Origin: Rhodopirellula halodulae
GTDB lineage: Bacteria > Planctomycetota > Planctomycetia > Pirellulales > Pirellulaceae
Length of the DNA stretch: 64,000 nt
Assembly (NCBI RefSeq): GCF_020966775.1
Contig: NZ_JAJKFV010000004.1
Span: forward strand, 186,001-250,000
Reading direction: 5' to 3'
Shown here piece by piece: positions 49,778-59,480 of the stretch (position 1 is its first letter; every line of letters starts with the position of its first letter). The notes beneath the pieces were generated by a model. The model did not search any database. It saw only the letters and a program-made list of their open reading frames with translations, and had not been told where the DNA came from. The translations under genes and the position numbers were made by a program.

Positions 49778-50938
49778 ATGTCCTTAGCCGGTCCGATGAT
49801 CGATTTACGACGCTATGCCGACCGCGAACATTTGCTGTTGGCGTCGTACGCAATGCACAGCTCGGACACGGCGGGGCGTCTGCACGCGGAAGAACCCCAT
49901 GCGTACCGAGGCCCCTACGGCCGCGACCGAGACCGCATTCTTCACAGCAGTGCCTTCCGCCGGCTGTCGGGAAAGATGCAAGTCTTCACGGGCGAGATGG
50001 GAACCTACCATCGCACGCGATTGACTCACACATTTGAAGTGGCATCGGTCGCGCGGACGCTGGCCCGCGTGCTGAGACTGAACGAAGACCTGACGGAAGC
50101 CTTAGCGTTGATGCACGACATTGGGCATCCGCCGTTTGGTCATTGTGGTGAAGACGTTTTATCGGAATGCATGCAGTCGGTCGGAGGTTTCTCGCACAAC
50201 CAATTTGCACTGACGATCGTTCAAGAATTGGAGCAACGCTACCACGCGTTTCCCGGCTTGAACCTGTCACGCGAAACGTTGGCGGGACAAGACACGCGGG
50301 CTCACAAAGCAGAAGCCGCCGTGGGGCACGCACCATTGCTGGAGGTGCAAATTGTCGACGCCGCCGATTCCATCGCCTACGACGCACACGACATCGATGA
50401 CGCGCTGCAGATGGGTTTGCTCTCCATCGACGCGTTGTCCGAACTGGCAATCATCCGCCGCACTCTGAAACGCGTTCGCGACAAAGCAGGTGAACTACCA
50501 GGCGGCCCGCTGCGACAGTTGTTGGTGCACGAGCTGATTGATCTGCAAGTGGGTGATTTATTGCATGTTTCGATCGAACGGTTGCAGAACGCGGAAGGCT
50601 TGTCCGCCGACGCAGCCTGCCAAGCCGGAATTCGAGTGGGGCACTCGCAGACCATGGCGTCGGAACGAGCGGAGCTGGAAGCGTTTCTCTTCGAGGCCGT
50701 TTATCGACACGCTCGTTTGATGCCGGTTCGCGAAGCAGCGGCAGATCGGGTCCGAACGTTGTTTGAAACACTGAGTCGCAATCCAGAACGATTGCCACTG
50801 AGATTCCGACGAAGGTTGGAGCACAAACCGCGGCAGCGCGTCGTGGGTGAATACCTCGCCGGGATGACCGACCGCTTTTGCGACCAGCAATTCATGACAT
50901 TGAAGAAATCGAAGAACGGACCTTTGTCCGATTGGTGA
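49778..50938 (+). CDS. dgt: dGTPase-like dNTP triphosphohydrolase
   Basis: A 386-residue HD-domain enzyme: HRTRLTHTFEVASVARTLAR, ALALMHDIGHPPFGHCGED and VDAADSIAYDAHDIDDAL supply the H..HD..D metal site; RGPYGRDRDRILHSSAFRRL at the N-terminus is typical of dGTPase-like proteins. It hydrolyses dNTPs to nucleosides plus triphosphate. The size is near the shorter dGTPase type II (about 380-400). Function of the host protein may include phage or nucleotide-pool control. Confidence 0.9.
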   Translation: MSLAGPMIDLRRYADREHLLLASYAMHSSDTAGRLHAEEPHAYRGPYGRDRDRILHSSAFRRLSGKMQVFTGEMGTYHRTRLTHTFEVASVARTLARVLRLNEDLTEALALMHDIGHPPFGHCGEDVLSECMQSVGGFSHNQFALTIVQELEQRYHAFPGLNLSRETLAGQDTRAHKAEAAVGHAPLLEVQIVDAADSIAYDAHDIDDALQMGLLSIDALSELAIIRRTLKRVRDKAGELPGGPLRQLLVHELIDLQVGDLLHVSIERLQNAEGLSADAACQAGIRVGHSQTMASERAELEAFLFEAVYRHARLMPVREAAADRVRTLFETLSRNPERLPLRFRRRLEHKPRQRVVGEYLAGMTDRFCDQQFMTLKKSKNGPLSDW

Positions 50939-51192
50939 TGCACCGGTAACCGCCAAAGGTGTGACGTGACGTTTCCGCGATTGGTTGCTGAAACCAGATG
51001 CCGCGACCAGGCATCACAAGGCGGCGTTCGACGCGCAAAAATGACGCAAAAAGCCCGTGATTCCCACGTTGAGTCGTGCTTTTTCCTGTCAGCCGAACCC
51101 CCTGGGCGTCCAAGCGGTAGCATCTACACTGGAAGTTTCCCCGTTCAATCCCCATTTTGCAGAAGTGGCGTTCTCAAGACGCCGCCCATTCC

Positions 51193-52200
51193 ATGGCACT
51201 GATTGTCCTGCGATTCATATTCTTGCTGTGCGCCGGTGGCGTTTCCGCAATCATCAACACTTCCCTGCCCAGCGGCGGGTCGGAAGCCGTTCCGTGGCTG
51301 ACGTTCGCCGCGATCATGGGTTTGGCGGTGGCGATTGTGGTGCTGGACATCTACGTGCCTCGCAAACGAATCGACACGATCACGTCGGTTTACTTCGGTG
51401 TGCTGATCGGTGTCTTGCTGACCTTCATCCTGACGATCGCTGCGGCACCGCTGATTGAATTGACCAGTAACCTGCGTGTGTTCCAGTTGGTGGTGGGTTT
51501 GGTGCTGTGTTACGTCTGTACATCCGTCTTGTTGCAGACCAAAGATGACTTTCGTTTCTTGATTCCCTACGTGGAATTTGTTCGCGAGGTCAAAGGGTTC
51601 AAGCCTTTGGTACTGGACACCAGCGTTGTCATCGATGGCCGCATTGCCGATTTGGTCGCCACGGGCGTGTTTGACAATCAGTTGATCATGCCACGTTTCG
51701 CACTCAGTGAATTGCAAGCCATCGCGGACAGCAGCGACAAATTGCGACGCACGCGTGGTCGCCGTGGTTTGGATGTGCTGAACCGTTTGCGTGCCGACGA
51801 GAATGTGGATTTGCAAATCTTCGATCGCGAACTGCCTGAGTTGGCCGGCCAGACCGTGGATTTGAAACTGGTGCTCCTCGCCAAACACTTGGAAGGCAAA
51901 GTCGTCACCGGCGACTACAACTTGAACAAGGTCGCCAAGGTGCAGGGCGTCCCCGTGATCAACTTGAATGAGATCAGCAACGCGCTGCGTCCGGTGTTCT
52001 TGCCTGACGAGTCGTTCCGTTTGCGAATCATCAAACCCGGCGAAGGCCCCGAACAAGGCATCGGGTACCTCGACGATGGCACGATGGTCGTGGTCGAAGG
52101 CGGACGCCACAAAATCGGCCAAGAAATCGACGTTCGCGTGACCAGCACACTGCAAACCAACGCGGGCAAAATGATCTTCACCAAAGTGGATGCTCGCTAA
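51193..52200 (+). CDS. PIN-TRAM membrane protein (YacL-like)
   Basis: A 335-residue protein: four N-terminal membrane helices (about 1-120), a PIN nuclease domain with LVLDTSVVIDGRIADLVATG, LSELQAIADSSDKLRRTRGRR, DLKLVLLAKHLEGKVVTGDY and a C-terminal TRAM domain (PGEGPEQGIGYLDDGTMVVV). YacL-type proteins are single-copy, widespread, and presumed RNA-related; no antitoxin gene is adjacent, so this is not a toxin-antitoxin PIN. ATG 51193 is chosen. Confidence 0.88.
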   Translation: MALIVLRFIFLLCAGGVSAIINTSLPSGGSEAVPWLTFAAIMGLAVAIVVLDIYVPRKRIDTITSVYFGVLIGVLLTFILTIAAAPLIELTSNLRVFQLVVGLVLCYVCTSVLLQTKDDFRFLIPYVEFVREVKGFKPLVLDTSVVIDGRIADLVATGVFDNQLIMPRFALSELQAIADSSDKLRRTRGRRGLDVLNRLRADENVDLQIFDRELPELAGQTVDLKLVLLAKHLEGKVVTGDYNLNKVAKVQGVPVINLNEISNALRPVFLPDESFRLRIIKPGEGPEQGIGYLDDGTMVVVEGGRHKIGQEIDVRVTSTLQTNAGKMIFTKVDAR

Positions 52201-52362
52201 TCAAACCAGGTTCTCGCCTGGCTGGCGTCGCTGACAATCGTCGGCGAGACGCGAACGTTGAGACCGGCATCGTCGCGCAAACGTTCGTGCATCCTTCGGT
52301 TCAGACTCGCGTCTGCGGACGTCTCTTCCCAACACAATTCATCGTTCCAAAAGAAAACAGAT

Positions 52363-52692
52363 ATGGCAAAGAAGAAGGCTGCGGCCAACGCGTTTGAATA
52401 TGTCGAACCGATCGGGGATCGAGTCTTGGTTCGGAAGGACGAACCCAAACGAGAAACTCGCGGGGGCATTGCACTGCCCGACGCCGCGGAGATCCCGACG
52501 ATCACCGGTCGCATCGTGACGATCAGTGCCGTGGTGGAAAACGATGAAGAATTGCCACTGCGCCAGTACGACAAGATCCTGTTCCACCCCAAGAACGCGA
52601 TCCCGGTGGATCTGGAACACGACAACCAATTGTTCGTGGTCCCCGTCGATGACATCGTCGCTGTGTTCCGACGCGAAGCCCCCGAAGAATGA
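52363..52692 (+). CDS. groES: GroES co-chaperonin, orphan
   Basis: A 109-residue cpn10: IGDRVLVRKDEPKRETRGGIALPDA (mobile loop GGIALPD) and YDKILFHPKNAIPVDLEHDN, ending FVVPVDDIVAVF. A Lys/Ala-rich N-terminal extension (MAKKKAAANAFEYVE) is present. No groEL follows; the next 290 bp are repeats. It would cap a GroEL encoded elsewhere; planctomycetes often have several chaperonin copies. Confidence 0.9.
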   Translation: MAKKKAAANAFEYVEPIGDRVLVRKDEPKRETRGGIALPDAAEIPTITGRIVTISAVVENDEELPLRQYDKILFHPKNAIPVDLEHDNQLFVVPVDDIVAVFRREAPEE

Positions 52693-52726
52693 GATTCGCT
52701 GGCGAGCGAAATGCCTTATTCAATAC

Positions 52727-52921
52727 TTAGCGGACGCGGCGCAAGCCGCCCGGTGTCCCACCCATCTAGTCGCCAGCGGAACTAACGCAAAGACGCCAGG
52801 TCGCAAAGACGCGATGAACCACTTCCCCCCTGCGTCCCTGCGTCCCTGCGTCCTCGCGACTCTGCGTTTTCAATGTTTGACGCTTGGGTGCATGCAGCCA
52901 GGCTGGCTGCACGACGGATTG
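52727..52921. repeat. Solo inverted copy of the 35-37 kb array modules
   Basis: The three modules appear in reverse order and orientation: a REP-like element at 52727-52756 (TAGCGGACGCGGCGCAAGCC core), a CGCAAAGACGCC...ACTCTGCG hairpin-like block with triplicated CGTCCCTG motif (about 52785-52872), and the 19-bp palindrome TGCAGCCAGGCTGGCTGCA at 52893-52911. It ties the GroES downstream region to the same repeat family as the array and the RAYT. Confidence 0.82.
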
Positions 52922-52983
52922 CGCTGAGAGGCATTCGTGAACTGGAGTGAACACGCTGTGTCACTTGCCTTTCGCGACCAATC

Positions 52984-54354
52984 TCAAAAATAGTCCGTGT
53001 CAAACATCTCGCCTTGAGCCCGTGTCCCAAGGTCGCCCCACAATCCAAACGGGCTTTCGCTTCCGGGTGCCTGCTCGCCTTTGCCTTCTAAAATCACCGA
53101 TGCGACTCCGCCGTCGTCGATGGAATCCGTGATGAACTTCACCGCTCCATCCCCCATCGCGACGTGCCCTCCGCCTTGGTGCCGGCTGCTCATCGTCAAC
53201 GTTCCCACCGTGGTGGAATCACCACCAAAACACAATGTTGCATTCGGCGGAAGCACGGTGTTGAACCCTGTCATCAACGGCATCGAATCCGCCCAGCGAT
53301 AGCCTCTGCCCTGAGAACGATTGGTAGGAAGCGTTGTTGCCCCGCCCGTCAGCCAAAACATGGGACGCGTGGGATCGCGTTGACCGTCGCAAAACCGCTT
53401 GTCGTCCAACACGCCTCCCACCCAACCATTGTTCATCGATGGAACCGTTCGCATGTCGTTGTCGCCAAGATCCGTGCAGATTTCTCCCAACGCGATCGTG
53501 TTGGACAATCCATCGGTCACATCGTCCATGCTCGTGATTTGCCGCGGCACAAAGAGACCTCGTCCGGTGGCCTCCATCTGCAACTTGCCGCTGGGCGACC
53601 ACTGCGTTCCGTCGTGTCGCCACAGCCCCTCATCCAATCCTTGAATCGCATCGCCCAGACAAGCCGCGTAGTTGGTACGTCCCAACGATGGCAAACCAGT
53701 GCCTGGGTCCGACGGACATCGGTACACAGCAATTTCATTGGTCCATGGCACATACGTAATGACCGATGGCGAAGGCCCCATGGACGGGTAGACATGTTGC
53801 TGCCCATCCGTTCCTTTCGTCCCTCCCAACTCCATGTCCATGAAATCCATTTCGACATAGTCGAAAGCCGGATCGTAGTCGGGGCTCAGCGTATCGCCGG
53901 CCGGTGCATCCCCTTGATAACGTTCGGTGATCGCTTCCCAAGTTGCGTTCTGATTCGCAAACGGCAAGATCGACACAAGGAAACTCAACCGAAACTGATT
54001 GGTGGTGAAGGGATCGTTCGAGTTTTGAAACGTTCCTGTGCCATGCGGAGGAAAATGATCAAAGGCATCGTGATACTGAGCCACCCCCAAAACGATTTGT
54101 TGCAAGTTGTTGGAACAGCTCATGCGACGTGCCGCTTCACGAGCCGCTTGCACAGCCGGCAACAACAAACCAACCAACACGCCAATGATGCCGGTCACCA
54201 CGAGCAACTCCAGCAACGTGAACCCAGCTCGATGTGGAAAGACGCCCGTTGAAGAGAAGCCTTGCGATGGAAAACCTCGCGAAGAAGATCCCCGAGAAGT
54301 CGGACGCGGTCGCCCCGTGTCATCCAACGATTCAATCAGCCATGAATTCATCAT
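52984..54354 (-). CDS. DUF1559 type II secretion-like prepilin (major-type)
   Basis: A 456-residue DUF1559 prepilin. A long leader (about 43 residues) ends at AGFTLLELLVVTGIIGVLVG (prepilin peptidase site G|F with Glu5), then LLPAVQAAREAARRMSCSNN, CSNNLQQ, and the C-terminal H-x9-DG motif HQGGGHVAMGDGAVKF. ATG 54354 has AAGG 8 nt upstream. Planctomycetes have tens of such proteins. It faces a divergent pseudopilus operon across 302 bp and may be a substrate pilin. Confidence 0.88.
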   Translation of the reverse strand: MMNSWLIESLDDTGRPRPTSRGSSSRGFPSQGFSSTGVFPHRAGFTLLELLVVTGIIGVLVGLLLPAVQAAREAARRMSCSNNLQQIVLGVAQYHDAFDHFPPHGTGTFQNSNDPFTTNQFRLSFLVSILPFANQNATWEAITERYQGDAPAGDTLSPDYDPAFDYVEMDFMDMELGGTKGTDGQQHVYPSMGPSPSVITYVPWTNEIAVYRCPSDPGTGLPSLGRTNYAACLGDAIQGLDEGLWRHDGTQWSPSGKLQMEATGRGLFVPRQITSMDDVTDGLSNTIALGEICTDLGDNDMRTVPSMNNGWVGGVLDDKRFCDGQRDPTRPMFWLTGGATTLPTNRSQGRGYRWADSMPLMTGFNTVLPPNATLCFGGDSTTVGTLTMSSRHQGGGHVAMGDGAVKFITDSIDDGGVASVILEGKGEQAPGSESPFGLWGDLGTRAQGEMFDTDYF

Positions 54355-54656
54355 GTCATCACCTTGCATGCGTCTTCCTTCGCTCGGTTCATTTCCGGAT
54401 CCACCTTTGCGGATTCGCCATGGAAGCGCACCGCAATCCAGTCTTCTCCATCGCCCTTGATCGACGTCGCAACACATTGTCCACGCGCCGGTGGCCTGCA
54501 TTGTTTCGCTCTGTAACCGCACCCATGAACGCAACCAATAAATGTCTTCAATTTATGGTTTCGGTTCATACCTCTGGTTTGGGAATGCGTTAGTCTAACG
54601 GGCAAAGGCACGCGGCGGTTTCGTGCTCTTGGCTTTTCTCTGGAGAATCTTCGTCG
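54355..54656. other. Divergent promoter region of the pseudopilus cluster
   Basis: About 300 bp between the DUF1559 prepilin and gspE-like genes; presumably both promoters. GGAG at 54642 sets the GTG start at 54657. No other feature recognised. Confidence 0.45.
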
Positions 54657-55823
54657 GTGCTCAGTCTCGTTTCACGCGTGTCGCTTTCGGATCCGAACTT
54701 CGCCATCGAAGTGGTGCAACGATGTTTGGCATCCGCCGTTGAGCAAAACGCCAGCGACGTGCATCTACATCCGCGATCGGATCGCTGGGACATTTCTTTT
54801 CGCATCGATGGCGTCTTGCAAGACATCGAATCGGTCCCGCGAAGTGAAGACAGCGATCCCGTCGCGCGATTGATGGCATTGGCGGGTTTGCCTTCATATC
54901 GAAACAGCGTGCCGCAAGAAGGCCCACTTCGTTTCAGGTTGCCAGACGGCAACGTTCGAGAGATGCGTTTGGGCGTATTCCCGACCGTGCATGGCAATCG
55001 TGCTGCGATCCGAATCATGGATCATCGCGAAAGCATTCGGCAACTGAACGAACTGGGTTTCGACTCGCAAACCCACGACCGTTTGCAAACCATTTGTGAA
55101 GCTCGAGACGGTTGGCTTCTGGTCGCTGGTCCTGCGGGAAGTGGCAAAACGACGACGCTGTACGCTTGTCTCTCGCACATCGCCAACTGCGATTTCCGAC
55201 GCAGCGTTTTGACGATTGAAGACCCCATCGAATCGGTGATCGATTCGATCAGCCAAAGCCAGCTGCAATCATCCAGTGGACTCACGTTGGCGGCGGCGAT
55301 GCGTGCCGCGGTACGCCAAGACGCGGAAGTGTTGCTGGTCAGCGAGATCCGAGACGTGGAAACCGCCGAGGCCGTGTTGGCGGCCTCCATGACCGGACAC
55401 CTGTGCTTCTCATCGATCCATGCGGGAACGTTGGGCGGGACGCTACGGCGTTTGGTTCAAATGAACCTGCCGACATTCGCGATTCAAAGCGGTTTACGAG
55501 GTGTGCTCTGCCAACGCTTGCTTCGTCGACGCTGCGACGCATGCCAACCGCAATCCTCTCCACCCAAGTCGTCTTCGTGCGACCAGTGCCACGGGACGGG
55601 CTATCGCGGACGCATCCCTATTGTTGAGCTTGTGGATCTACAAGACTCCCATATTGGACCGCAAGTCTTCCAGGCACTTATTCAACAAGCACCGGCATCA
55701 GAACTGGACCGTTTGCTAGCGAACAGCGGAATCGAGTCCATGCAAACGCAAGCGGACCACTTGGTCGAGCGAGGCATCACCGACCGCGAGGAAGTCTTTC
55801 GCGTCCTGGGGAGAAACGCGTGA
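54657..55823 (+). CDS. GspE/PilB-like secretion ATPase
   Basis: A 388-residue ATPase: N-terminal SDVHLHPRSDRWDISFRIDG, Walker A LVAGPAGSGKTTTLYACLSH (about 155-174), Asp-box ILTIEDPIE, Walker B AEVLLVSEIRDVETAE, His box GHLCFSSIHAGTLGG and a Cys4 zinc site (CDAC ... CDQCHGTGYRG). It is shorter than typical GspE (about 500), lacking the N1 domain. It would drive pseudopilus assembly. First of a nine-gene operon; start GTG. Confidence 0.9.
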   Translation: MLSLVSRVSLSDPNFAIEVVQRCLASAVEQNASDVHLHPRSDRWDISFRIDGVLQDIESVPRSEDSDPVARLMALAGLPSYRNSVPQEGPLRFRLPDGNVREMRLGVFPTVHGNRAAIRIMDHRESIRQLNELGFDSQTHDRLQTICEARDGWLLVAGPAGSGKTTTLYACLSHIANCDFRRSVLTIEDPIESVIDSISQSQLQSSSGLTLAAAMRAAVRQDAEVLLVSEIRDVETAEAVLAASMTGHLCFSSIHAGTLGGTLRRLVQMNLPTFAIQSGLRGVLCQRLLRRRCDACQPQSSPPKSSSCDQCHGTGYRGRIPIVELVDLQDSHIGPQVFQALIQQAPASELDRLLANSGIESMQTQADHLVERGITDREEVFRVLGRNA

Positions 55824-56980
55824 CGGAAACTCCATCGCACATCCCCGATTCCTCCACGTCTCCGTCGCCATCGAACACAGGGCAACCGAACACGGGGCAG
55901 CCGAGCACAGTTCAATTGAGCAATGAGACGCTTGTGTTGCTGCTGCAAGAAGTGAGTGCCATGGCGGCTTCTGGTCGCTCACTGGTGACCGGACTGACTG
56001 GGTTGAACGATGCGGCGTTGGGAAAACTCGGACGTGCGGCCAAACAGGTTCGTGACAGAATTGAAAGCGGCCAGTCTGCTGCCGTGGCCATGGGCTCATT
56101 GTCCGCGCCGTTCCAATCGCCCATTCGCGTGGCCATGCAATTGATGGCGCAGACGGGATCCACGGAACCCATCCGCGAAACAGTTCGGCTGATCCGACAA
56201 AAAGAAGACGCCCGGCGTAGACTTCGGCTGGCATCCATCGGTCCGATCCTGAATGTCGTGGTGGGAGCGTGCGTGCTGTTTTTGGTGATGCCGTGGATCT
56301 ATGTGCAAATGGCCGCATCCGAATTGATTCGCGGCCCGTTCGCACCAACCGTCACCGAGATCTGTCAAACGTTCGCGCAGAACTTCACCTTCGCATGCCT
56401 GGTGGCTCTGGTCGTGGCGGTCTTGTTCGCTCTTTGGTTGCGTTGGAGCATGCATCGCTCTTTCGAAAAAAACAAACCATTGCGATCGATCAGCACGTTT
56501 TGCCGCTGGCTCGCAATGCAAATCCAGCTTTCACTTCCAGGCGACATTCATTCCTCGACAAACGATCCGAACGCAGCTTCGACGGTTCGCGAAACCAACG
56601 CCATTGATGTGTCACAGGCGGTGGAGTTCGCCGGTGAAGTCGCCACATTTGAATTGGCGGAAGGATGGCGGCGGGTGGCAGCCCAAATCCGCGGCGGCGG
56701 CCAATCCGTGGACGCACTGCAAATGCCGACCGAAACTCCCGACGCGGTTCAGCAGTGCGTGGTTGATTTGGTGGCCGGCAAACGGGACGCTCGGATGGTG
56801 GCCAACGACCTGAAACATCTGGCATCGCTTTATCACCAGCAGTCTCAAAGAAAACTGCGTCTTTGGGCCGAACGAGTCCCGCAGTGGATGTCGGGACTGA
56901 TTCTGATCGCAATCATTTGCCTTCTACTTCAAACCGCCATCACTCCATTGGTTGACGCGGTCAGGGAGATCGCACAATGA
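55820..56980 (+). CDS. GspF-like inner-membrane protein 1
   Basis: A 386-residue membrane protein. A low-complexity leader is followed by a T2SSF-like helical bundle (LVLLLQEVSAMAASGRSLVT...LIRQKEDARRRLRL), then three membrane helices near 140-160, 190-215 and the C-terminus (WMSGLILIAIICLLLQTAIT). GspF proteins anchor the ATPase and pilus. Overlaps gspE by 4 bp. Diverged; confidence rests on position and fold pattern. Confidence 0.68.
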   Translation: MTETPSHIPDSSTSPSPSNTGQPNTGQPSTVQLSNETLVLLLQEVSAMAASGRSLVTGLTGLNDAALGKLGRAAKQVRDRIESGQSAAVAMGSLSAPFQSPIRVAMQLMAQTGSTEPIRETVRLIRQKEDARRRLRLASIGPILNVVVGACVLFLVMPWIYVQMAASELIRGPFAPTVTEICQTFAQNFTFACLVALVVAVLFALWLRWSMHRSFEKNKPLRSISTFCRWLAMQIQLSLPGDIHSSTNDPNAASTVRETNAIDVSQAVEFAGEVATFELAEGWRRVAAQIRGGGQSVDALQMPTETPDAVQQCVVDLVAGKRDARMVANDLKHLASLYHQQSQRKLRLWAERVPQWMSGLILIAIICLLLQTAITPLVDAVREIAQ

Positions 56981-57768
56981 GTGATTGGACAATCGCGAAT
57001 CAAGCCGATCTGGAACGGTGGACCAACATCCGCACGGATTCACGTCGCGAAGTGCTTCGTGCAATCACGTTTGGTTTGATCTACCTCTTAGCAGCATTGG
57101 CCGTGGGGGCGTACCTGCTGATCTCTGTCGAAGCCATCACCGATGGAACGATCATTTTCGTTGGCTGGGATGTCGTGGAAGTCTCGTTCCCCTGGATGAA
57201 CGTTCTGGCGTGGATTTATGCGGGACTGGCAGTTTCTTTCATCCTCTTGTTTGTGGTTTTTCAGCTCTCACTTCGTCACCGCTTGCCAGCCACACTCGTC
57301 CGTTTGGTCGCGATCTGTCCGATCCTTGGCCGAGTTCAGCAAACGCTGGCATCCGCCGAAACCCTGCAATCGGTCTACCACGCGGTTCTGGCTGAGCAAC
57401 CTTACGGCGATGCCTTTCAAACCGCTGCCGATGAAATTCAATCGCCACTTTGGAAGCGATGGGCCTCGAGCGTTTCAACACGTTTTCAAGCCGGCCAGAC
57501 GATTGAAAAGGCCATGCGACAAGTCCCCCTGATCGACCATCCGATCGCTGCGGTGATCACGCTGGGTCAAGACACGTTGACGCACGCTGAGACCGTTCGC
57601 CTGTGGCATCAGGCCACCGAAGAATGCCACGCGTTGCTTCAATCACGAACCCGACGCTCGATCCGATTCATTTCTCACACGGGAGTCATCATCGCGACGC
57701 TGTTGGCCGGCATGGCCATCCTTAGTTCCAACACCTACTTGGTTCAAATGATGGAGGGACTGACGTAG
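56977..57768 (+). CDS. GspF-like inner-membrane protein 2
   Basis: A 263-residue protein with membrane segments at about 25-48 and 72-96 and near the C-terminus (VIIATLLAGMAILSSN). The soluble part (SAETLQSVYHAVLAEQPYGD...FQAGQTIEKAMRQVPLIDHP) matches one T2SSF repeat, with the typical G.tl..Am pattern. Half of a normal GspF. Overlaps GspF-1 by 4 bp. Confidence 0.68.
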   Translation: MSDWTIANQADLERWTNIRTDSRREVLRAITFGLIYLLAALAVGAYLLISVEAITDGTIIFVGWDVVEVSFPWMNVLAWIYAGLAVSFILLFVVFQLSLRHRLPATLVRLVAICPILGRVQQTLASAETLQSVYHAVLAEQPYGDAFQTAADEIQSPLWKRWASSVSTRFQAGQTIEKAMRQVPLIDHPIAAVITLGQDTLTHAETVRLWHQATEECHALLQSRTRRSIRFISHTGVIIATLLAGMAILSSNTYLVQMMEGLT

Positions 57769-59061
57769 GTGAGCTATCAAATCGTTGCACTATCGATCGC
57801 GTTTGGATTGGCGTTGTTGGCTGGCACCTTTCGCAGCGTCAAATGGAACCTGATGCTGCGTCCGCCATCGACATCGCGTCCGCGGTTCGCTGCCTTGTAC
57901 GCCTTCGCGGAGGGAACGTGCTGGGTTCTCAGTGGGCTGACGCTGCTGGCGGCAATCCCGCACCCCGTGACATTGCTTTTGCTGATGATGCTGGTGGCGT
58001 CCATCGTGATTTCCAACCGATGGCGTTATCGCGAGGAAGCAGAATCCATGAATCGATGGCTGCGATTCACGACAGACGGAAGCGGCATTTCCGCCGAGAA
58101 TGAATCCGGATCTTCGCTGAACTCGCTCACGGAAGCACTCGGTCGAGCTTCCTCCACCGCAATATCAAAACAAGCGAGTCGATTCTCCTACCATCTCGAC
58201 CGAGGTCGTTCCGTTGCCAATGCGGCGTACCGATCCAAGCTGCCGGTTTCGATTGCGACTTTGGCCGCGATTCATGCGTCGGGAACGCCGGCCTCGTCGG
58301 AGGTGGCCTCATCAACTTTTAGCGATGAAACCGAATGGCGAAATCGGTGGTCCGAAGATTCACAACGGTCAATCATCGAACAGCTCATTTACTTGGCGGG
58401 GTTGATGTTCTTGGCATGTGGCTTGAGTCTGCTCATCCGTGGCATGAGCGGCGACATTCTGTCAAAAATGATGGCTGAATTTGGCATCGAGCCGAGCGAG
58501 CTTGTTGAGAATGCCACTGTGTTGATCGACACGTACAACATCCTGATGGTGCTGCTTGCGATCTGGTGCTTTTTCGCCTGCACCGTTCGGGTATTGCCAA
58601 CTGCTTTGGTACGCTTGGTGCCTTGGTTCGGCCGATCCGCTTTGGATGGCTGGCGAAGTGACCTTCTGGATGCGTTGGCGATGGGTGTGAAGAACCATCA
58701 AGCCGAATCGGATTTGCTCAACCAAGCCGCGGAAGCTTCTCGCGTTGCATGGACACGAAAGCGATGTCGCAAAGCGAGCAAATTGCTGCAAAAAGGAGTG
58801 GCTTTCCCCGTCGCACTTCAACGATCAGGTGTCATCACCAAACGCGAACGGACGTGGATGACGCTGTCTTCCGAAAACCATCATCTCGACTCCGCCATGG
58901 CCCAACTCGCCGGCAATATCCGACGTCAACAGTTGATCCGTTGGAAGCTCCGCATGTCGTGGGCAATGCCGTTGGCGATCGTGGCGGTCGGAATTTATGT
59001 GCTGGCACACATCGCGAGCGTCTTGCAAGCCCTCAATGATCTCACACTCGTTCTGAGCTGA
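57769..59061 (+). CDS. GspF-like inner-membrane protein 3
   Basis: A 430-residue protein, GTG start directly after the preceding stop with GGAGGG upstream. Membrane segments near the N-terminus, around 45-80, 205-225, 255-280 and the C-terminus. The C-terminal soluble segment (LLQKGVAFPVALQRSGVITK...HHLDSAMAQLAGNIRRQQLI) has T2SSF character. I judge it a diverged GspF paralogue or the pilus-base counterpart of GspF-1/2. Distant. Confidence 0.6.
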   Translation: MSYQIVALSIAFGLALLAGTFRSVKWNLMLRPPSTSRPRFAALYAFAEGTCWVLSGLTLLAAIPHPVTLLLLMMLVASIVISNRWRYREEAESMNRWLRFTTDGSGISAENESGSSLNSLTEALGRASSTAISKQASRFSYHLDRGRSVANAAYRSKLPVSIATLAAIHASGTPASSEVASSTFSDETEWRNRWSEDSQRSIIEQLIYLAGLMFLACGLSLLIRGMSGDILSKMMAEFGIEPSELVENATVLIDTYNILMVLLAIWCFFACTVRVLPTALVRLVPWFGRSALDGWRSDLLDALAMGVKNHQAESDLLNQAAEASRVAWTRKRCRKASKLLQKGVAFPVALQRSGVITKRERTWMTLSSENHHLDSAMAQLAGNIRRQQLIRWKLRMSWAMPLAIVAVGIYVLAHIASVLQALNDLTLVLS

Positions 59062-59480
59062 TGAATCGCATCACCACATTCCCATCGTCAATCGATCGCC
59101 GAGCATTCGATTCGCTGAAACCTCCTGCGAGTTTTCGACGTGGTTTCACGTTGATTGAAACCATGCTGGGTTGCGCATTCCTCGTTGTCGCAACCGGTTT
59201 AGCCGTTCGCGTGCATCAAGCGAGATCACAATTTGACCGTGCGTCGCTGAACCGTTTGTCGGATAGCTTGCTGGTCGAGAACGCGGGGCAGCGACTTTCG
59301 CTGATCCCTGATGATGAACTGGCCGATGCTGCCGAACGACTGAGCGAAGAACTGAATTTGCAGATCGATGTCCAATCCTTCGAGCTCGACGGTCGAAAGG
59401 GACAGCATTTGATCATCAAGACGAAATCGGAAGCCAACCCGGCGTTTCACCACGCATGGCGACTGGAGGCTTCGCCATGA
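59061..59480 (+). CDS. Minor pilin, GspI-like
   Basis: A 139-residue prepilin. RRGFTLIETMLGCAFLVVAT is the prepilin peptidase and N-terminal helix, with Glu at +5. It begins in a 1-bp TGATG overlap with GspF-3. Short globular domain; assignment to GspI or T4P minor pilins is approximate. Confidence 0.75.
   Translation: MNRITTFPSSIDRRAFDSLKPPASFRRGFTLIETMLGCAFLVVATGLAVRVHQARSQFDRASLNRLSDSLLVENAGQRLSLIPDDELADAAERLSEELNLQIDVQSFELDGRKGQHLIIKTKSEANPAFHHAWRLEASP

Noticed and set aside
49155..50037. Open frames upstream and overlapping dgt
   Set aside because: Out of frame with dgt and Arg/Ser-rich; no sign of a coding signal.
51193..52200. Toxin-antitoxin PIN module
   Set aside because: Membrane helices and TRAM domain match YacL-type PIN-TRAM proteins and there is no adjacent antitoxin.
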